Below are positions 37,650 through 47,447 of a stretch of 64,000 nucleotides of DNA, one piece after another. The stretch's first letter is position 1. Each line of letters opens with the position of its first letter. Origin of the DNA: Phreatobacter cathodiphilus (GTDB lineage: Bacteria > Pseudomonadota > Alphaproteobacteria > Rhizobiales > Phreatobacteraceae); assembly GCF_003008515.1 (NCBI RefSeq), contig NZ_CP027668.1, positions 3,203,001 to 3,267,000 on the forward strand, read 5' to 3'. The notes beneath the pieces were generated by a model. It was given only the letters and a program-made list of their open reading frames with translations. It searched no databases and had not been told where the DNA came from. Position numbers and translations under genes: made by a program.

Positions 37650-39539
37650 TCAGCCGGCGGGCTTGGCCGGCCCGCCTCCGAACATCGCGCGCATGTTGTC
37701 CCACAGTTCGATCTTCACGCCGTACTTGCGCATGATCAGGCCCTGCTGGAGCACCGACAGGAGGTTGTTCCAGGCCCAGTAGATGACGAGGCCGGCGGGG
37801 AACGAGGCCAGCATGAAGGTGAAGAGGATCGGCATCCACTTGAAGAACGCGGCCTGGATCGGGTCCGTCGGGGCCGGGTTCATCTGCATCTGGATCCACA
37901 TCGTGATGCCCATGATAATCGGCCAGACGCCGATCAGGAGGAACGCGGGCACGGCGAAGGGCAGCAGGCCGAACAGGTTGAAGATCGAGGTCGGGTCGGG
38001 CGCCGAGAGGTCCTGGATCCAGCCGAAGAAGGGCGCATGCCGCATCTCGATGGTGATGAACAGCACCTTGTAGAGCGCGAAGAACACCGGGATCTGGATC
38101 ATGATCGGCCAGCAGCCGGCCAGCGGATTGATCTTCTCCCGCTTGTAGAGCGCCATCAGCTCCTGCTGCTGCTTCATCTTGTCGTCGGCATAGCGCTCGC
38201 GCAGCGCCATCATTTCCGGCTGCACCTTCTTCATCATGGTGATGGACGCGTAGCTCTTGTTGGCGAGCGGGAAGAACAGCGCCTTGATCAGCAGCGTGAC
38301 GAGCAGGATGGCGATGCCGAAGTTGCCGGTCTGGATGAAGATCCAGTCCATCACCACGAAGAGCGGCTTGGTGATGAAATAGAACCAGCCCCAGTCGATC
38401 AGCCGGTCGAAGCGGTCGATCTTGAGCCCGTCGGAATAGCCGTCGACGAGGCGGACCTCCTTGGCGCCAGCGAAGAGGCGCGTGGTGGTCTCGGACGATG
38501 CGCCCGGCGCGACGGTGACGGCGGGCGAGAGGAAGTCGGTCTGGAACGACTTGGTCGTGCCCGACTGGAAGAACTTGAAGCTCGAGTCGGTCTCGACGGT
38601 CTGGTCCGGGATCAGCGCCGCCGCCCAGTACTTGTCGGTGATGCCGAGCCAGGCGCCGCGCGCCTTGAAGCTCTGGGTGCGGGCGGTCTCGATGGCCGAA
38701 TAGCCGACCTCCTGCAGCCCCTTGTCGCCGAACACGCCGATCAGGCCCTCATGCAGGATGTAGTAGCCCGAGGTCTGCGGCAGGCCGTGGCGCGAGATGA
38801 GGCCGAAGGGATGCAGCGTGACGGGAGCAGCACCGGAATTGGTGACGCCGTCCTTCACCGTGATCATGTAGTTGGCGTCGATCTCGAAGGTGCGGCGGAA
38901 GGTCAGGCCCTGTCCGTTGTCCCAGGTGATGGTGACGGGGGTGGAGGGCGTCAGCGTGCCCGAGCCCTGCTGGGTCCATACCGTCTGGGCATTCGGCACC
39001 GCTGCGGTCTGGCCGGCGCCCGCCACGTAGCCGAACTCGGCGTAGAAGGGGTGCCTGTGGTGCACGGCGTCGATCGGCGAACCGGCGGGGGCGAAGAGCA
39101 CGACGTTCGGGCTGTTGCGCTGGATGGTCTCGCGATAGGTCGCCAGGACGAGATCGTCCACCCGGCCGCCGGCGAGGTTGATCGAGCCCCTGAGGCGCGG
39201 CGTCTCGATGCCGATGCGCGGCGTCGCGGCGAGGACGGCCTCGCGGCTCAGGCCCTGGGTCGCAACGGGCGCGGTGGTGCCCGGCGCGGCCGGAGCGGTT
39301 GAACCGGGGGTCGCGGCCGGCTGGCCCGGGGCCGGCGGCGCGCCGGGGGCGGGCGTTGTGCCCGGAGCCGGCGTCGTCGCGGGCGCCTGCCCGGCGGCCT
39401 GCTGCTGTTGCTGGAGCTGCTGCTGGCGCTGCGCCTCCCGCTGGCGCTCGACCTGCGGCATGCCGACGAAATACTGCCAGCCGACCAGAACGAGGATCGA
39501 AAGAACGATCGCGAGAATGTAGTTGCGGTTGTCGGCCAT
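37650..39539 (-). CDS. yidC: Membrane protein insertase YidC
   Basis: A 629-residue YidC, which inserts proteins such as F0 subunit c into the inner membrane. The first transmembrane segment is [17 protein letters not shown] (about 8-24). A Gln-rich tract (residues 36-48) and an Ala/Pro/Gly/Thr-rich linker run to about 93. A large periplasmic beta domain spans about 95-365. The C-terminal five-helix core contains [40 protein letters not shown], and the [19 protein letters not shown] segment. It follows rnpA by 14 bp and precedes engB by 4 bp. Confidence 0.96.
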   Translation of the reverse strand: MADNRNYILAIVLSILVLVGWQYFVGMPQVERQREAQRQQQLQQQQQAAGQAPATTPAPGTTPAPGAPPAPGQPAATPGSTAPAAPGTTAPVATQGLSREAVLAATPRIGIETPRLRGSINLAGGRVDDLVLATYRETIQRNSPNVVLFAPAGSPIDAVHHRHPFYAEFGYVAGAGQTAAVPNAQTVWTQQGSGTLTPSTPVTITWDNGQGLTFRRTFEIDANYMITVKDGVTNSGAAPVTLHPFGLISRHGLPQTSGYYILHEGLIGVFGDKGLQEVGYSAIETARTQSFKARGAWLGITDKYWAAALIPDQTVETDSSFKFFQSGTTKSFQTDFLSPAVTVAPGASSETTTRLFAGAKEVRLVDGYSDGLKIDRFDRLIDWGWFYFITKPLFVVMDWIFIQTGNFGIAILLVTLLIKALFFPLANKSYASITMMKKVQPEMMALRERYADDKMKQQQELMALYKREKINPLAGCWPIMIQIPVFFALYKVLFITIEMRHAPFFGWIQDLSAPDPTSIFNLFGLLPFAVPAFLLIGVWPIIMGITMWIQMQMNPAPTDPIQAAFFKWMPILFTFMLASFPAGLVIYWAWNNLLSVLQQGLIMRKYGVKIELWDNMRAMFGGGPAKPAG

Positions 39540-39553
39540 CGGTCCGTCGGTGA

Positions 39554-39931
39554 TCAGGGATTGGGGCGGCCCGCGGAGCGGGCTGGGCGGGGGGCGGCTG
39601 CGCGCCGGAGCGCGTCGGCGAGATCGGTCTTCAGCACGTCGAAGGGCCGGTCGAGCGCGTTGCGGTTGAGCACCAAGACATAGTCCGACCCGGGCCTCGC
39701 CCCGTCGTGGGCACCGAGCCGCACCACCTCGCGCAGGCGGCGGCGCATCCGGTTGCGCTCCACCGCGCCCCCGGTCTTGTTGGTGACCGTGAAGCCGAAG
39801 CGCGGCGGCGCCTCGTCGCCGCGCGTGCGTTCCTGCAACACGAAAGCCGCCGTTGTGACACGGCGGCCCTTGGAGCAGGCGATGAAATCGGCCCGGCGAA
39901 CGAGACGGGCGGGCGGTGTCGAACTCGTCAT
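39554..39931 (-). CDS. rnpA: Ribonuclease P protein component
   Basis: A 125-residue RNase P protein that assists the RNA subunit in removing tRNA 5' leaders. The family signature is [15 protein letters not shown], with [13 protein letters not shown] before it and the [12 protein letters not shown] strand after. The N-terminus has the usual [15 protein letters not shown]. The C-terminal 20 residues are Arg/Pro/Ala-rich. It lies 48 bp downstream of rpmH, the standard arrangement. Confidence 0.94.
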   Translation of the reverse strand: MTSSTPPARLVRRADFIACSKGRRVTTAAFVLQERTRGDEAPPRFGFTVTNKTGGAVERNRMRRRLREVVRLGAHDGARPGSDYVLVLNRNALDRPFDVLKTDLADALRRAAAPRPARSAGRPNP

Positions 39932-39979
39932 TCGCGCCCTCCCGTCGTTCGGCTCAGCCGAAATCGCGGCCGTGGCAGA

Positions 39980-40114
39980 TCACGCGGACAGGCGCTTGCG
40001 ACCGCGGGCGCGGCGGGCGGCGAGGACGCGCTGGCCGCCCTTGGTGGCCATGCGGGCACGGAAGCCGTGGCGGCGCTTGCGGACGAGCTTCGAGGGCTGG
40101 TAGGTGCGTTTCAC
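39980..40114 (-). CDS. rpmH: 50S ribosomal protein L34
   Basis: A 44-residue L34, starting at a GTG (40112-40114) and ending at 39980-39982. It reads [18 protein letters not shown], then [20 protein letters not shown] and RKRLSA, a near-consensus L34. The GTG start is preceded by GGAG seven bases upstream. Nearly every residue of the family core is present. It heads the rnpA-yidC-engB cluster and has a strong promoter upstream. Confidence 0.97.
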   Translation of the reverse strand: MKRTYQPSKLVRKRRHGFRARMATKGGQRVLAARRARGRKRLSA

Positions 40115-40234
40115 GGGACGTCTCCGCGCGGGTCGGGTTCAAACGATCGAATGGGGATTGGACCGGCTCGCAAAGGCGCTGGCCCGTCGAACGGGCCAAG
40201 CACTCGGGCGCGAGCCGCTCCCAAGTCGGCGCGG

Positions 40235-40264
40235 GTTATAGGCCGCACCATCCGGAAAAGTCAA
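40235..40264 (-). promoter_or_regulatory. Sigma-70 type promoter of rpmH
   Basis: On the minus strand -35 TTGACT (40259-40264), an 18-bp spacer and -10 TATAAC (40235-40240) match the housekeeping consensus at 5 of 6 bases each. The -10 lies about 120 bp before the rpmH start, leaving a long leader. The leader contains GGCCCGTTCGACGGGCC, a small hairpin. Confidence 0.75.
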
Positions 40265-40316
40265 CGCGACACGGTGGACCGCGCGACATGAGGGTGCGCG
40301 AGGGGGTCGTACCCCC

Positions 40317-40934
40317 TCAGTTTAGCGGGATCGCGGAGACGTGCTGGGCGAAAGCGGGGCGCGCCTGTATCGACGTGTACCAGCGCTCGACATTCGCATA
40401 GGCCGGGCTCTCGGGGATCAGCGCCTTGTAGCGGAAGACCATGATGCCGATCGGGATGTCCGCCACCGTGAAGGTGTTGCCGACCACGAAGAGATGGTTG
40501 CCCAGCTCGGCGTCGAGGATCGCCATGGAGGCGATGGCGGACTGCTTCGCCTTCTCGATGGCGGCCATGTCCCGCTGCTCGGCCGGCGTGCGCACCAGGC
40601 CGATGAAGACCGGGCCGACGCCCTGGCCGAGCTCGGTCTGCTGCCAGTCCATCCACATGTCGACGCGCGCCTGGTCGGCCTCGCCGCGTGGCATCAGTCG
40701 GCCGTGCTTGCGGGCGAGATGGCGGCAGATGGCGTTCGATTCCCACAGCACCACCCCGTCGTCCTCGACGGTGGGGACCTTGGCGTTGGGGTTCTTCGCC
40801 TTGTAGGCGGGCTCGTTGACGATGCCGAACTGGCGGCCGGCATCCACCCGCTCATGCGGCAGGCCGAGTTCGCCGATGCACCACATCACCTTCTGCACAT
40901 TCGAGGAGTTGTTCCGTCCCCAGACCTTCAGCAT
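40317..40934 (-). CDS. Glutathione S-transferase family protein
   Basis: A 205-residue GST. The N-terminal thioredoxin-like domain has WGRNNSSNVQKVMWC with a Ser at the theta/beta-type active-site position (about S10-S11), cis-Pro in NAKVPTVEDDG, and the glutathione-binding WESNAICRHLA. The C-terminal helical domain contains FTVADIPIGIMVFR, with the N-capping box. The substrate is unknown. It lies 12 bp downstream of mutM on the same strand and may be co-transcribed. A 7-bp hairpin (AGGGGGT/ACCCCCT, 40301-40317) overlaps the stop codon. Confidence 0.92.
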   Translation of the reverse strand: MLKVWGRNNSSNVQKVMWCIGELGLPHERVDAGRQFGIVNEPAYKAKNPNAKVPTVEDDGVVLWESNAICRHLARKHGRLMPRGEADQARVDMWMDWQQTELGQGVGPVFIGLVRTPAEQRDMAAIEKAKQSAIASMAILDAELGNHLFVVGNTFTVADIPIGIMVFRYKALIPESPAYANVERWYTSIQARPAFAQHVSAIPLN

Positions 40935-40946
40935 GCGTCTCGTTCC

Positions 40947-41831
40947 TCAGCGCTGGCAGGCCGCGCAGTAGAAGGTGGAGCGGCCGGATTGCACGATGCG
41001 CCGCACTCTGTGCTGTTCGCCGCACCGCCGGCAAGCCTCCCCTTCACGATCGTAGACATGGAAGCTGTGCTGGAAATAGCCGAGCTCGCCGGAGGGCTGG
41101 GCGTGGTCGCGCAAGGAGGAGCCGCCCGCCGCGATCGCCTCGGCGATGACCTCGCGGATCACCGGCACCAGCCGCTCGAGCCGGACGGTCGCATCGCCGC
41201 CCTTGGTGACGAGGGTTCCGGCGGCCCGCTGAGGCGACAGCCCTGCCCGGTGCAGCGCCTCGCAGACATAGATGTTGCCGAGGCCGGCGACGATGGACTG
41301 GTCGAGAAGCGCGGCCTTCAGGGGCGCCGCCTTGCCCCGGAAGGCCTTGGCGAGATGGGCGGCGGAGAGGTCGTTGCCGGTCGGCTCGACGCCGAGCCGG
41401 GCGAAGAAGGGGTGCTCGGCCAGCGCCTCCCGCGGGCTCATCAGCATGAAACCGAAGCGGCGGGGGTCGTTGTAGGTCACAGTCGCGCCGGAGGAGAGCG
41501 TGAGCACCACGTGGTCGTGGGCGGCGTCGCGCGAGCGCTCGTGGTGGAAATCGCCGACCACGTGGCCCGCAGGCCCCTCGCGCGCGATCCGGAACGAGCC
41601 GGACATGCCGAGATGCATGATGACCACGGCGCCGTCGTCGAGGTCGGCGAGGAGATATTTCGCCCGCCGGCCGAGGCTCGCGACGGTGCGGCCGGCGAGC
41701 CGGGCCGCGAAGCCCTCGGGAAAGGGAAAGCGCAGGTCGGCGCGCCGGATCTCGGCGGAGAGGATGGTCGCGCCCTCCATGACGGGCTGGAGCCCGCGAC
41801 GGACGGTCTCGACCTCGGGAAGTTCGGGCAT
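40947..41831 (-). CDS. mutM: Formamidopyrimidine-DNA glycosylase
   Basis: A 294-residue bifunctional glycosylase/AP lyase that removes 8-oxoguanine. The catalytic N-terminus, [13 protein letters not shown], provides Pro1 and Glu2 after Met removal. The conserved lysine lies in RRAKYLL. The helix-two-turn-helix contains [16 protein letters not shown], and the C-terminal zinc finger has CRRC and YCAAC with RSTFYC. The gene is divergent from ubiE with a 92-bp gap, the arrangement seen near the origin in many alphaproteobacteria. Confidence 0.96.
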   Translation of the reverse strand: MPELPEVETVRRGLQPVMEGATILSAEIRRADLRFPFPEGFAARLAGRTVASLGRRAKYLLADLDDGAVVIMHLGMSGSFRIAREGPAGHVVGDFHHERSRDAAHDHVVLTLSSGATVTYNDPRRFGFMLMSPREALAEHPFFARLGVEPTGNDLSAAHLAKAFRGKAAPLKAALLDQSIVAGLGNIYVCEALHRAGLSPQRAAGTLVTKGGDATVRLERLVPVIREVIAEAIAAGGSSLRDHAQPSGELGYFQHSFHVYDREGEACRRCGEQHRVRRIVQSGRSTFYCAACQR

Positions 41832-41923
41832 GGCGCCAGGGCCTTGGGCGGGGAGGTTCGCACCCCACATAGCGCCCACCGGATCGTTCCGCTATGGTCC
41901 GGCCAAATTCCCAGGACCCGGCC

Positions 41924-42679
41924 ATGTCAGCAGCCACCGCCCAGACCGATTTCGGCTTCCGCCGCGTCGACCTCGACGCCAAGCAGGAGCTGGTGGACGA
42001 CGTCTTCCACAAGGTGGCGGGTCGCTACGACCTGATGAACGACCTGATGTCCGCGGGCCTGCACCGGGTCTGGAAGGACGTCATGGTGACGCGGCTCGGC
42101 GTGCCCAAGGCGCGTCCCTTCCGCCATCTCGACGTCGCCGGCGGCACCGGCGACGTCGCCTTCAAGGTGGTGGGTGCCGGCGCTTCCGCCGAGGCGACCG
42201 TCTGTGACATCAACGGCGAGATGCTGAAGGTCGGCCGCGCCCGCGCCGACCAGCGCGGCCTCGCGAGCCGGGTCGAATTCGTCCAGGGCAATGCCGAGGC
42301 TCTGCCCTTCCCCTCCGCGCATTTCGACGGCTACACCATCGCCTTCGGCATCCGCAACGTGCCGCGCATCCAGGTGGCGCTGGAGGAGGCTTTCCGCGTG
42401 CTGCGCCCCGGCGGGCGGCTCCTGGTGCTGGAATTCTCGCCCGACGTCGTCCCCGGCCTCGACCGCATCTACGACGCCTATTCCTTCTCGGTGATCCCGC
42501 CCATGGGCCGCATGGTCACCGGCGATGCCGAGCCCTACCAGTATCTCGTCGAATCCATCCGCAAGTTCCCCCGCGACGAGGTCTTCGCCGGCATGATCGC
42601 CAAGGCCGGATTCTCCCGCGTCGAGGTCACGCCCATGACCGGCGGCATCGCCTGCCTTTCCGGCGGCTGGAAGATCTGA
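41924..42679 (+). CDS. ubiE: Ubiquinone/menaquinone C-methyltransferase
   Basis: A 251-residue SAM-dependent methyltransferase for the C-methylation step of ubiquinone synthesis. The SAM motif I is [14 protein letters not shown], and the family signatures are [24 protein letters not shown] and [28 protein letters not shown]. The start [12 protein letters not shown] is preferred over an ATG 30 bases upstream because it matches homologue length. ubiB follows after 4 bp, so the two genes share a transcript. Confidence 0.95.
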   Translation: MSAATAQTDFGFRRVDLDAKQELVDDVFHKVAGRYDLMNDLMSAGLHRVWKDVMVTRLGVPKARPFRHLDVAGGTGDVAFKVVGAGASAEATVCDINGEMLKVGRARADQRGLASRVEFVQGNAEALPFPSAHFDGYTIAFGIRNVPRIQVALEEAFRVLRPGGRLLVLEFSPDVVPGLDRIYDAYSFSVIPPMGRMVTGDAEPYQYLVESIRKFPRDEVFAGMIAKAGFSRVEVTPMTGGIACLSGGWKI

Positions 42680-42683
42680 CGCC

Positions 42684-44252
42684 GTGATCGCCGGCACCAT
42701 CCATCTCCTCCGCCTGGCGCGGGCGGGCTTCGTTTTCGCCCGCGAGGGCGTCTTCGGCCTCGTCGACCCGGAAGCCCTGCCGCCGCCGGCGCGCCTCGGC
42801 CTGCGCCTCGCCCGCCTCGTCGAGCGCCGCAGCACGGGCACGCGATCGGACCGGCTGACGGCCGCCCTCACCCGCCTCGGTCCAACCTATGTGAAGCTCG
42901 GCCAGTTCCTCTCGACCCGGCCCGACGTGGTCGGGCCGCTGATCGCCCGCGATCTCGAGAGCCTCCAGGACAAGGTGCCGCCCTTCGACCAGAAGCTCGC
43001 CGAGCAGATCGTCGTGGAGACGCTCGGCATGCCCATCGCCGAGGCCTATGCGAGCTTCGGCCCGCCGATCGCCGCCGCCTCCATTGCCCAGGTGCACAAG
43101 GCGAGCGTGCGCGACGGCGAGGTGCTGCGCGACGTCGCCGTCAAGATCCTCCGGCCCCACGTGGCCGACCGTTTCCGCGCCGATCTCTCCGACTACTATT
43201 TCGCCGCGCGGCTCGCCGAGAAACTGGTGCCGGAATCGCGTCGCCTGAAGCCGATCGGCATCGTCGACACCCTCGCCCGCTCCATGGCCATCGAGCTCGA
43301 CCTGCGCCTCGAGGCCGCCGCCGCTTCCGAGATGGCGGAGCGGACCCGCGACGATCCCGGCTTCCGCGTGCCCTCGGTCGACTGGAACCGCACGGGGCGC
43401 AACGTCCTCACCACCGAATGGATCGACGGCCTGAAGGTCGGCGACCGCGCCGGGCTCGACGCCGCCGGCATCGACCCGCGGGCGCTCGGCCAGATCGTCA
43501 TCCAGAGCTTCCTGCGCCATGCCCTGCGCGACGGCTTCTTCCATGCCGACATGCACCAGGGGAACCTCTTCGCCGACCGCGCCGGCAATCTCGTCGCCGT
43601 CGATTTCGGCATCATGGGCCGCATCGGCCCGAAGGAGCGGCGCTTCCTCGCGGAGATTCTGCTCGGCTTCATCACCAAGCAGTATCGCCGCGTCGCCGAG
43701 GTCCATTTCGAGGCCGGCTATGTGCCCGGCCACCATTCCGTCGACGAATTCGCCCAGGCCATCCGCGCCATCGGCGAGCCGATCCATTCGCGCACCGCCG
43801 ACCAGATCTCGATGGCAAAGCTCCTGTCGCTGCTCTTCGAGGTCACCGCCATCTTCGACATGAAGACACGCACCGAGCTGATCCTGCTGCAGAAGACCAT
43901 GGTCGTGGTGGAGGGCGTCGCCCGCTCGCTCGATCCCCGCCTCGACATCTGGACGAGCTCCGAGCCGGTGGTGCGCGAGTGGATCACCCGCAATCTCGGG
44001 CCGGTCGGCCGCATCGAGGAGGTGGGTGCCGGCGCCAAGCTCGTCGGCCGGATCGTCGGCGAGGCCCCGGCCCTGCTTGGCCGCGCCGCCATGCTGTCGG
44101 AGCGCATCGACGACCTGACGAAGGACGGCTTCGTGCTCTCGCCCGATTCGCTGCGGGGCATCGGCGAGGCCGAGGCCCGCCGCAACCGCTCCTCCACGGT
44201 GGCGCTCTGGATCATCGCCGCGCTGCTGGCGGCGAACCTCATCTGGGGATAA
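42684..44252 (+). CDS. ubiB: UbiB/ABC1/ADCK family ATPase for ubiquinone synthesis
   Basis: A 522-residue atypical kinase-like protein required for ubiquinone biosynthesis. Features are the KxGQ motif at K71-Q74 (YVKLGQFLSTRPD), the Ala-rich loop in PPIAAASIAQVHKA, a lysine in VAVKIL, HADMHQGNLFAD and VDFGIMGRI as the catalytic and metal loops, and a C-terminal membrane anchor around residues 504-521. Translation starts at GTG (MIAGTIHLLR). It is coupled to ubiE. It ends 4 bp from the convergent rmuC gene. Confidence 0.94.
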   Translation: MIAGTIHLLRLARAGFVFAREGVFGLVDPEALPPPARLGLRLARLVERRSTGTRSDRLTAALTRLGPTYVKLGQFLSTRPDVVGPLIARDLESLQDKVPPFDQKLAEQIVVETLGMPIAEAYASFGPPIAAASIAQVHKASVRDGEVLRDVAVKILRPHVADRFRADLSDYYFAARLAEKLVPESRRLKPIGIVDTLARSMAIELDLRLEAAAASEMAERTRDDPGFRVPSVDWNRTGRNVLTTEWIDGLKVGDRAGLDAAGIDPRALGQIVIQSFLRHALRDGFFHADMHQGNLFADRAGNLVAVDFGIMGRIGPKERRFLAEILLGFITKQYRRVAEVHFEAGYVPGHHSVDEFAQAIRAIGEPIHSRTADQISMAKLLSLLFEVTAIFDMKTRTELILLQKTMVVVEGVARSLDPRLDIWTSSEPVVREWITRNLGPVGRIEEVGAGAKLVGRIVGEAPALLGRAAMLSERIDDLTKDGFVLSPDSLRGIGEAEARRNRSSTVALWIIAALLAANLIWG

Positions 44253-44256
44253 AGCC

Positions 44257-45441
44257 TCACTCCGCAGCGAGCGAGGAGCCCTTCAGCGGCAGCTTAGCGA
44301 GTGGCGGCGGCGCGGTCGCCTCGTCGAACTCCAGCGCCTCGATGCGCCCGCCGCGCTTGGCGATCTTCTCCGCCGAGGTGAGGATCTGCCCCAGATCCTC
44401 GTTCGCCTGGCCGAAATGCTTCTGCAGGGCGAGGACCCGGTCGGTCAGCCGCGACACGTCGTCGAGGAGGTGGGACACCTCCTTCTGGATGACGCGGGCC
44501 TCCTCGCGCATCCGCTCGTCCTTCAAGAGCCCCTGCACCACCTGCACCGCCAGCATCAGCAGCGAGGGCGAGACGATGATGACCCGCGCCCGGAAGGCCT
44601 TCTGCACCACGTCGTCGAAATGCTCGTTGAGGTCGGCATAGATGCCCTCGGACGGCACGAAGAGCAGCGCCATGTCCTGCGTTTCGCCGGGGATCAGGTA
44701 CTTGTCCGCGATGTCCTTGATGTGGACCGCGATGTCCTGGCGGAGCCGTTGCGCCGCCAGGCGCTTGACCTCCTCGGCATGGGCCTCGCGCCACATGGTC
44801 ACCGCCTCCAGCGGGAACTTGGCGTCGACCACGAGGCCGCGGCTGTCGCCGGCGAGTCGGATCACCGCGTCAGGCCGCTTGCCGTTGGTGAGCGTCGGCT
44901 GGAAGGTGAAGCCGGTGCGCGGCAGGCCGTCCGACAGGATCGCCTCCATCCGCCCCTGGCCGAAGGCGCCGCGCGCCTGCTTGTTGGCGAGCACGTCCTT
45001 CAGCGTCACCACCTGTCCGGCAAGGTCGGTGATGTTCTTCTGGGCGCTGTCGATGACGGCGAGTCGCTCGTTGAGCTTGCCGAGATTGTCCATCGTCGTC
45101 TTCGTCTGCCCCTCGAGCGACTGGCCGATGCGGGTCGACATGCCGTCGAGCCGGTCGCCGAGCTGGCGGGCGAGGTCGTTCTGCCGGGCTCCCAAGCCTT
45201 CGGCCATGGCCTGGAGGCGGCCGGTGAGTTCGGCCTGGATGCGCGCCATCTCGCCCATCCGCTCCTCGATCTCCTGGGCGTGGATCACGGCGCGCTCCGC
45301 CTCCATGGCGCGGGCGGCCGCCTGCCGGCGCAGCGCCACGAACAGCACGACGAGCATCAGGACGGCGAGGCCGATCAGGGAGAGGGTGAGTTCGCCGGCC
45401 GTGACCGCACGGCCGCCGACGACGAGGACGATATCGGACAT
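44257..45441 (-). CDS. rmuC: DNA recombination protein RmuC
   Basis: A 394-residue RmuC. An N-terminal membrane segment (about residues 16-38) is followed by a long coiled coil to about residue 135, then the nuclease-like RmuC domain. Its segments are GAFGQGRMEAILSDGLPRTGF, VVDAKFPLEAVTMW, MALLFVPSEGIYADL and VSPSLLMLAVQVV. Family members limit recombination between inverted repeats. That is of interest here because repeats are abundant, though the link is only suggestive. It is convergent with ubiB. Confidence 0.92.
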   Translation of the reverse strand: MSDIVLVVGGRAVTAGELTLSLIGLAVLMLVVLFVALRRQAAARAMEAERAVIHAQEIEERMGEMARIQAELTGRLQAMAEGLGARQNDLARQLGDRLDGMSTRIGQSLEGQTKTTMDNLGKLNERLAVIDSAQKNITDLAGQVVTLKDVLANKQARGAFGQGRMEAILSDGLPRTGFTFQPTLTNGKRPDAVIRLAGDSRGLVVDAKFPLEAVTMWREAHAEEVKRLAAQRLRQDIAVHIKDIADKYLIPGETQDMALLFVPSEGIYADLNEHFDDVVQKAFRARVIIVSPSLLMLAVQVVQGLLKDERMREEARVIQKEVSHLLDDVSRLTDRVLALQKHFGQANEDLGQILTSAEKIAKRGGRIEALEFDEATAPPPLAKLPLKGSSLAAE

Positions 45442-45506
45442 GGGAGGAGACTAGGCGATTCGCGCGGCCCTGCCGAACGAAGAGGGAACGGTACCGGGCG
45501 CCGCCG

Positions 45507-46136
45507 TCAGAGGTAGCGGCGCAGGTCCGCCGCGGCCTTGGCCGGCTCGCGGGCGACGTCGAAGGTCGAGACGAACTGGCCCTGCCGGTCCATCAGGTAG
45601 ACGAAGGTGGTGTGGTCCATGGTGTAGCCGCCGCCGTCCAGCGGCACCTTGCGGCCATAGGCGCGATAGGCCCGCATCGCCTGGGTCACCTGCTCCTCGG
45701 TGCCCGTGAGGCCGCGAATGGAGGCGTGGAAGCTGCCGAGATAGGTCGACAGCAGCTCGGTGGTGTCGCGGGCGGGGTCGACCGTGACGAAGACGACGTT
45801 CACCTTCGCGGCATCGGCCCCCAGCGTGTCGAGGAGCTGGGTGATCTCGAACAGCTTGGTCGGGCAGATGTCCGGGCAGTGGGTGAAGCCGAAGAAGACG
45901 AGGCTTGGCTTGCCCTGCAGGTCCTTTTCGGTGAAGGGCTTGCCCGTCTGGTCGACGAGATTGAAGGCGCCGCCGATCGCCGAGGCGCTGGAGGCGAGTT
46001 GGCCGCCGCGCGGCATGGTGAAGTGAACGACGGCCGCCAGCACGCCGAGGCCGCCCACCAGCAGGGCGAGCGACAGGATGAGGGCCACGGAGCGCGGGCC
46101 CTTGCGCGGGGATGCGGGCTTGTTGGTCTGGGTCAT
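45507..46136 (-). CDS. SCO1/SenC family copper chaperone
   Basis: A 209-residue membrane-anchored thioredoxin-fold protein. One transmembrane segment lies near residues 17-38. The copper-binding motif is C87-P-D-I-C91 in GFTHCPDICPTKL, with the third ligand H175 in YTMDHTTFVY. SCO proteins help deliver copper to the CuA site of cytochrome oxidase. It lies 7 bp downstream of a small membrane-protein gene on the same strand. No oxidase genes lie nearby. A RegB-type kinase gene is at the window end, and SenC/PrrC is often linked to RegB, but here they are separated. Confidence 0.92.
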   Translation of the reverse strand: MTQTNKPASPRKGPRSVALILSLALLVGGLGVLAAVVHFTMPRGGQLASSASAIGGAFNLVDQTGKPFTEKDLQGKPSLVFFGFTHCPDICPTKLFEITQLLDTLGADAAKVNVVFVTVDPARDTTELLSTYLGSFHASIRGLTGTEEQVTQAMRAYRAYGRKVPLDGGGYTMDHTTFVYLMDRQGQFVSTFDVAREPAKAAADLRRYL

Positions 46137-46143
46137 GGACGTC

Positions 46144-46314
46144 TCAGAAACACCAGGCGAGGCCGGCGGCGAGCGTGTCGAGGAACACCTTGGAGCCCTG
46201 CGTCCACCACAGCACGCCGGAAGCCGCCATCAACGCGGCGACGCCGATCCCCGCCGCCCAGCGCGCCAGGCGCGGCGTTTCGGAGGAAGGCTGCTGAACC
46301 GTCTCGGTCGACAT
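46144..46314 (-). CDS. Small single-TM membrane protein upstream of SCO
   Basis: A 56-residue protein starting MSTETVQQPSSETPRLARW, with one hydrophobic helix (about residues 20-36, AAGIGVAALMAASGVLW) and a second short hydrophobic C-terminus ending LAAGLAWCF. The alternative TTG start at 46332 adds six residues. It lies 7 bp upstream of the SCO gene and probably forms an operon with it. Small proteins in such positions can belong to copper or oxidase assembly, but no family was recognised. Function is unknown. Confidence 0.6.
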   Translation of the reverse strand: MSTETVQQPSSETPRLARWAAGIGVAALMAASGVLWWTQGSKVFLDTLAAGLAWCF

Positions 46315-46412
46315 GGCGTTTATGTAGTCCAAGATGGGGCCCGAGGCAAAAGCGCCGAGCGGATGGCCCCATCCCCTTTTCGTGAAGACGGCCGATGCCG
46401 ACTAAGGTCCCG

Positions 46413-47447
46413 ATGCGTCCAGACGACCTTCTCCAGCCGACCCCGCGGGGCCTCTACTGCCCGCCGGCGGACGTCCATATCGACCCTGTCCGGCCCGTGC
46501 CGCGGGCGCTGATCACCCACGGCCATTCCGACCACGCCCGCGCCGGCCACGACCATGTGCTGGCCACCGAGGCCACCCTGAAGATCATGGCGATCCGCTA
46601 CGGCGAGGATTTCGCCGGCACGACCCAGGTCGCCGCCTGGGGCGAGCCCATCGCGATCAACGGCGTGACCTTCGCCTTCCACCCCGCCGGCCACATTCTC
46701 GGCTCGGCCCAGATCGCGGTCAGCCATCGCGGCCTCACCATCGTCGCCTCGGGCGACTACAAGCGCGCCGCCGACCCCACCGCCGAGCGCTTCGAGGTTG
46801 TGCCCTGCGACGTCTTCATCACCGAGGCGACCTTCGGCCTGCCGGTCTTTCGCCATCCCGACACGGCGGCCGAGGTGGACAAGCTGCTCGCCTCCGTCCG
46901 CCTGTTCCCGGACCGTGCCCATCTCGTCGGCGCCTATTCCCTCGGCAAGGCGCAGCGCGTCATGGCGCTGATCCGCGCCGCCGGCTGGGACGCGCCGATC
47001 TATCTCCATGGCGCGGTGGAGAAGCTGACGCGCTTCTACCAGGCCGAGGGCTTCGACCTCGGCGACGTGCGTCTGGCCAAGGAGGCCGACAAGAAGGCGC
47101 TCGGCGGCGCCGTCGTCATCTGCCCGCCCGGCGCCATGAAGGACCTCTGGGCACGGCGTTTCCCCGATCCGGTCACCGCCTTCGCCTCGGGCTGGATGCG
47201 CATCCGCGCCCGCGCCAAGCAGGGCGGGATCGAACTGCCGCTCATCGTCTCCGACCATTCCGACTGGGACGAGTTGCAGCAGACCATCCGCGACACCGGT
47301 GCCGGCGAGATCTGGGTCACCCACGGCCAGGAAGACGCCCTCGTCCACTGGTGCGGCACGCAGGGGCTGAAGGCACGGCCGCTAAGGCTGGTGGGCTATG
47401 GCGACGAGGGCGAGGGTGAAGCCGCTGCCGCCGAGGCGGTCGCATGA
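46413..47447 (+). CDS. Ligase-associated DNA exonuclease (metallo-beta-lactamase fold)
   Basis: A 344-residue metallo-beta-lactamase/beta-CASP-type nuclease of the ligase-associated class. The metal-binding motif is THGHSDHARAGHD near residue 35, followed by HPAGHILGSAQI and SGDYKRAADPT. The later SDHSDW and HGQEDALVHW motifs complete the site. The start MRPDDLLQPTPRGLYCPP at 46413 matches the usual family start; an ATG at 46395 is possible. It overlaps the ligase gene by 4 bases (ATGA), so they are translationally coupled. The pair is part of the bacterial LHR DNA-repair cluster. Confidence 0.93.
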   Translation: MRPDDLLQPTPRGLYCPPADVHIDPVRPVPRALITHGHSDHARAGHDHVLATEATLKIMAIRYGEDFAGTTQVAAWGEPIAINGVTFAFHPAGHILGSAQIAVSHRGLTIVASGDYKRAADPTAERFEVVPCDVFITEATFGLPVFRHPDTAAEVDKLLASVRLFPDRAHLVGAYSLGKAQRVMALIRAAGWDAPIYLHGAVEKLTRFYQAEGFDLGDVRLAKEADKKALGGAVVICPPGAMKDLWARRFPDPVTAFASGWMRIRARAKQGGIELPLIVSDHSDWDELQQTIRDTGAGEIWVTHGQEDALVHWCGTQGLKARPLRLVGYGDEGEGEAAAAEAVA

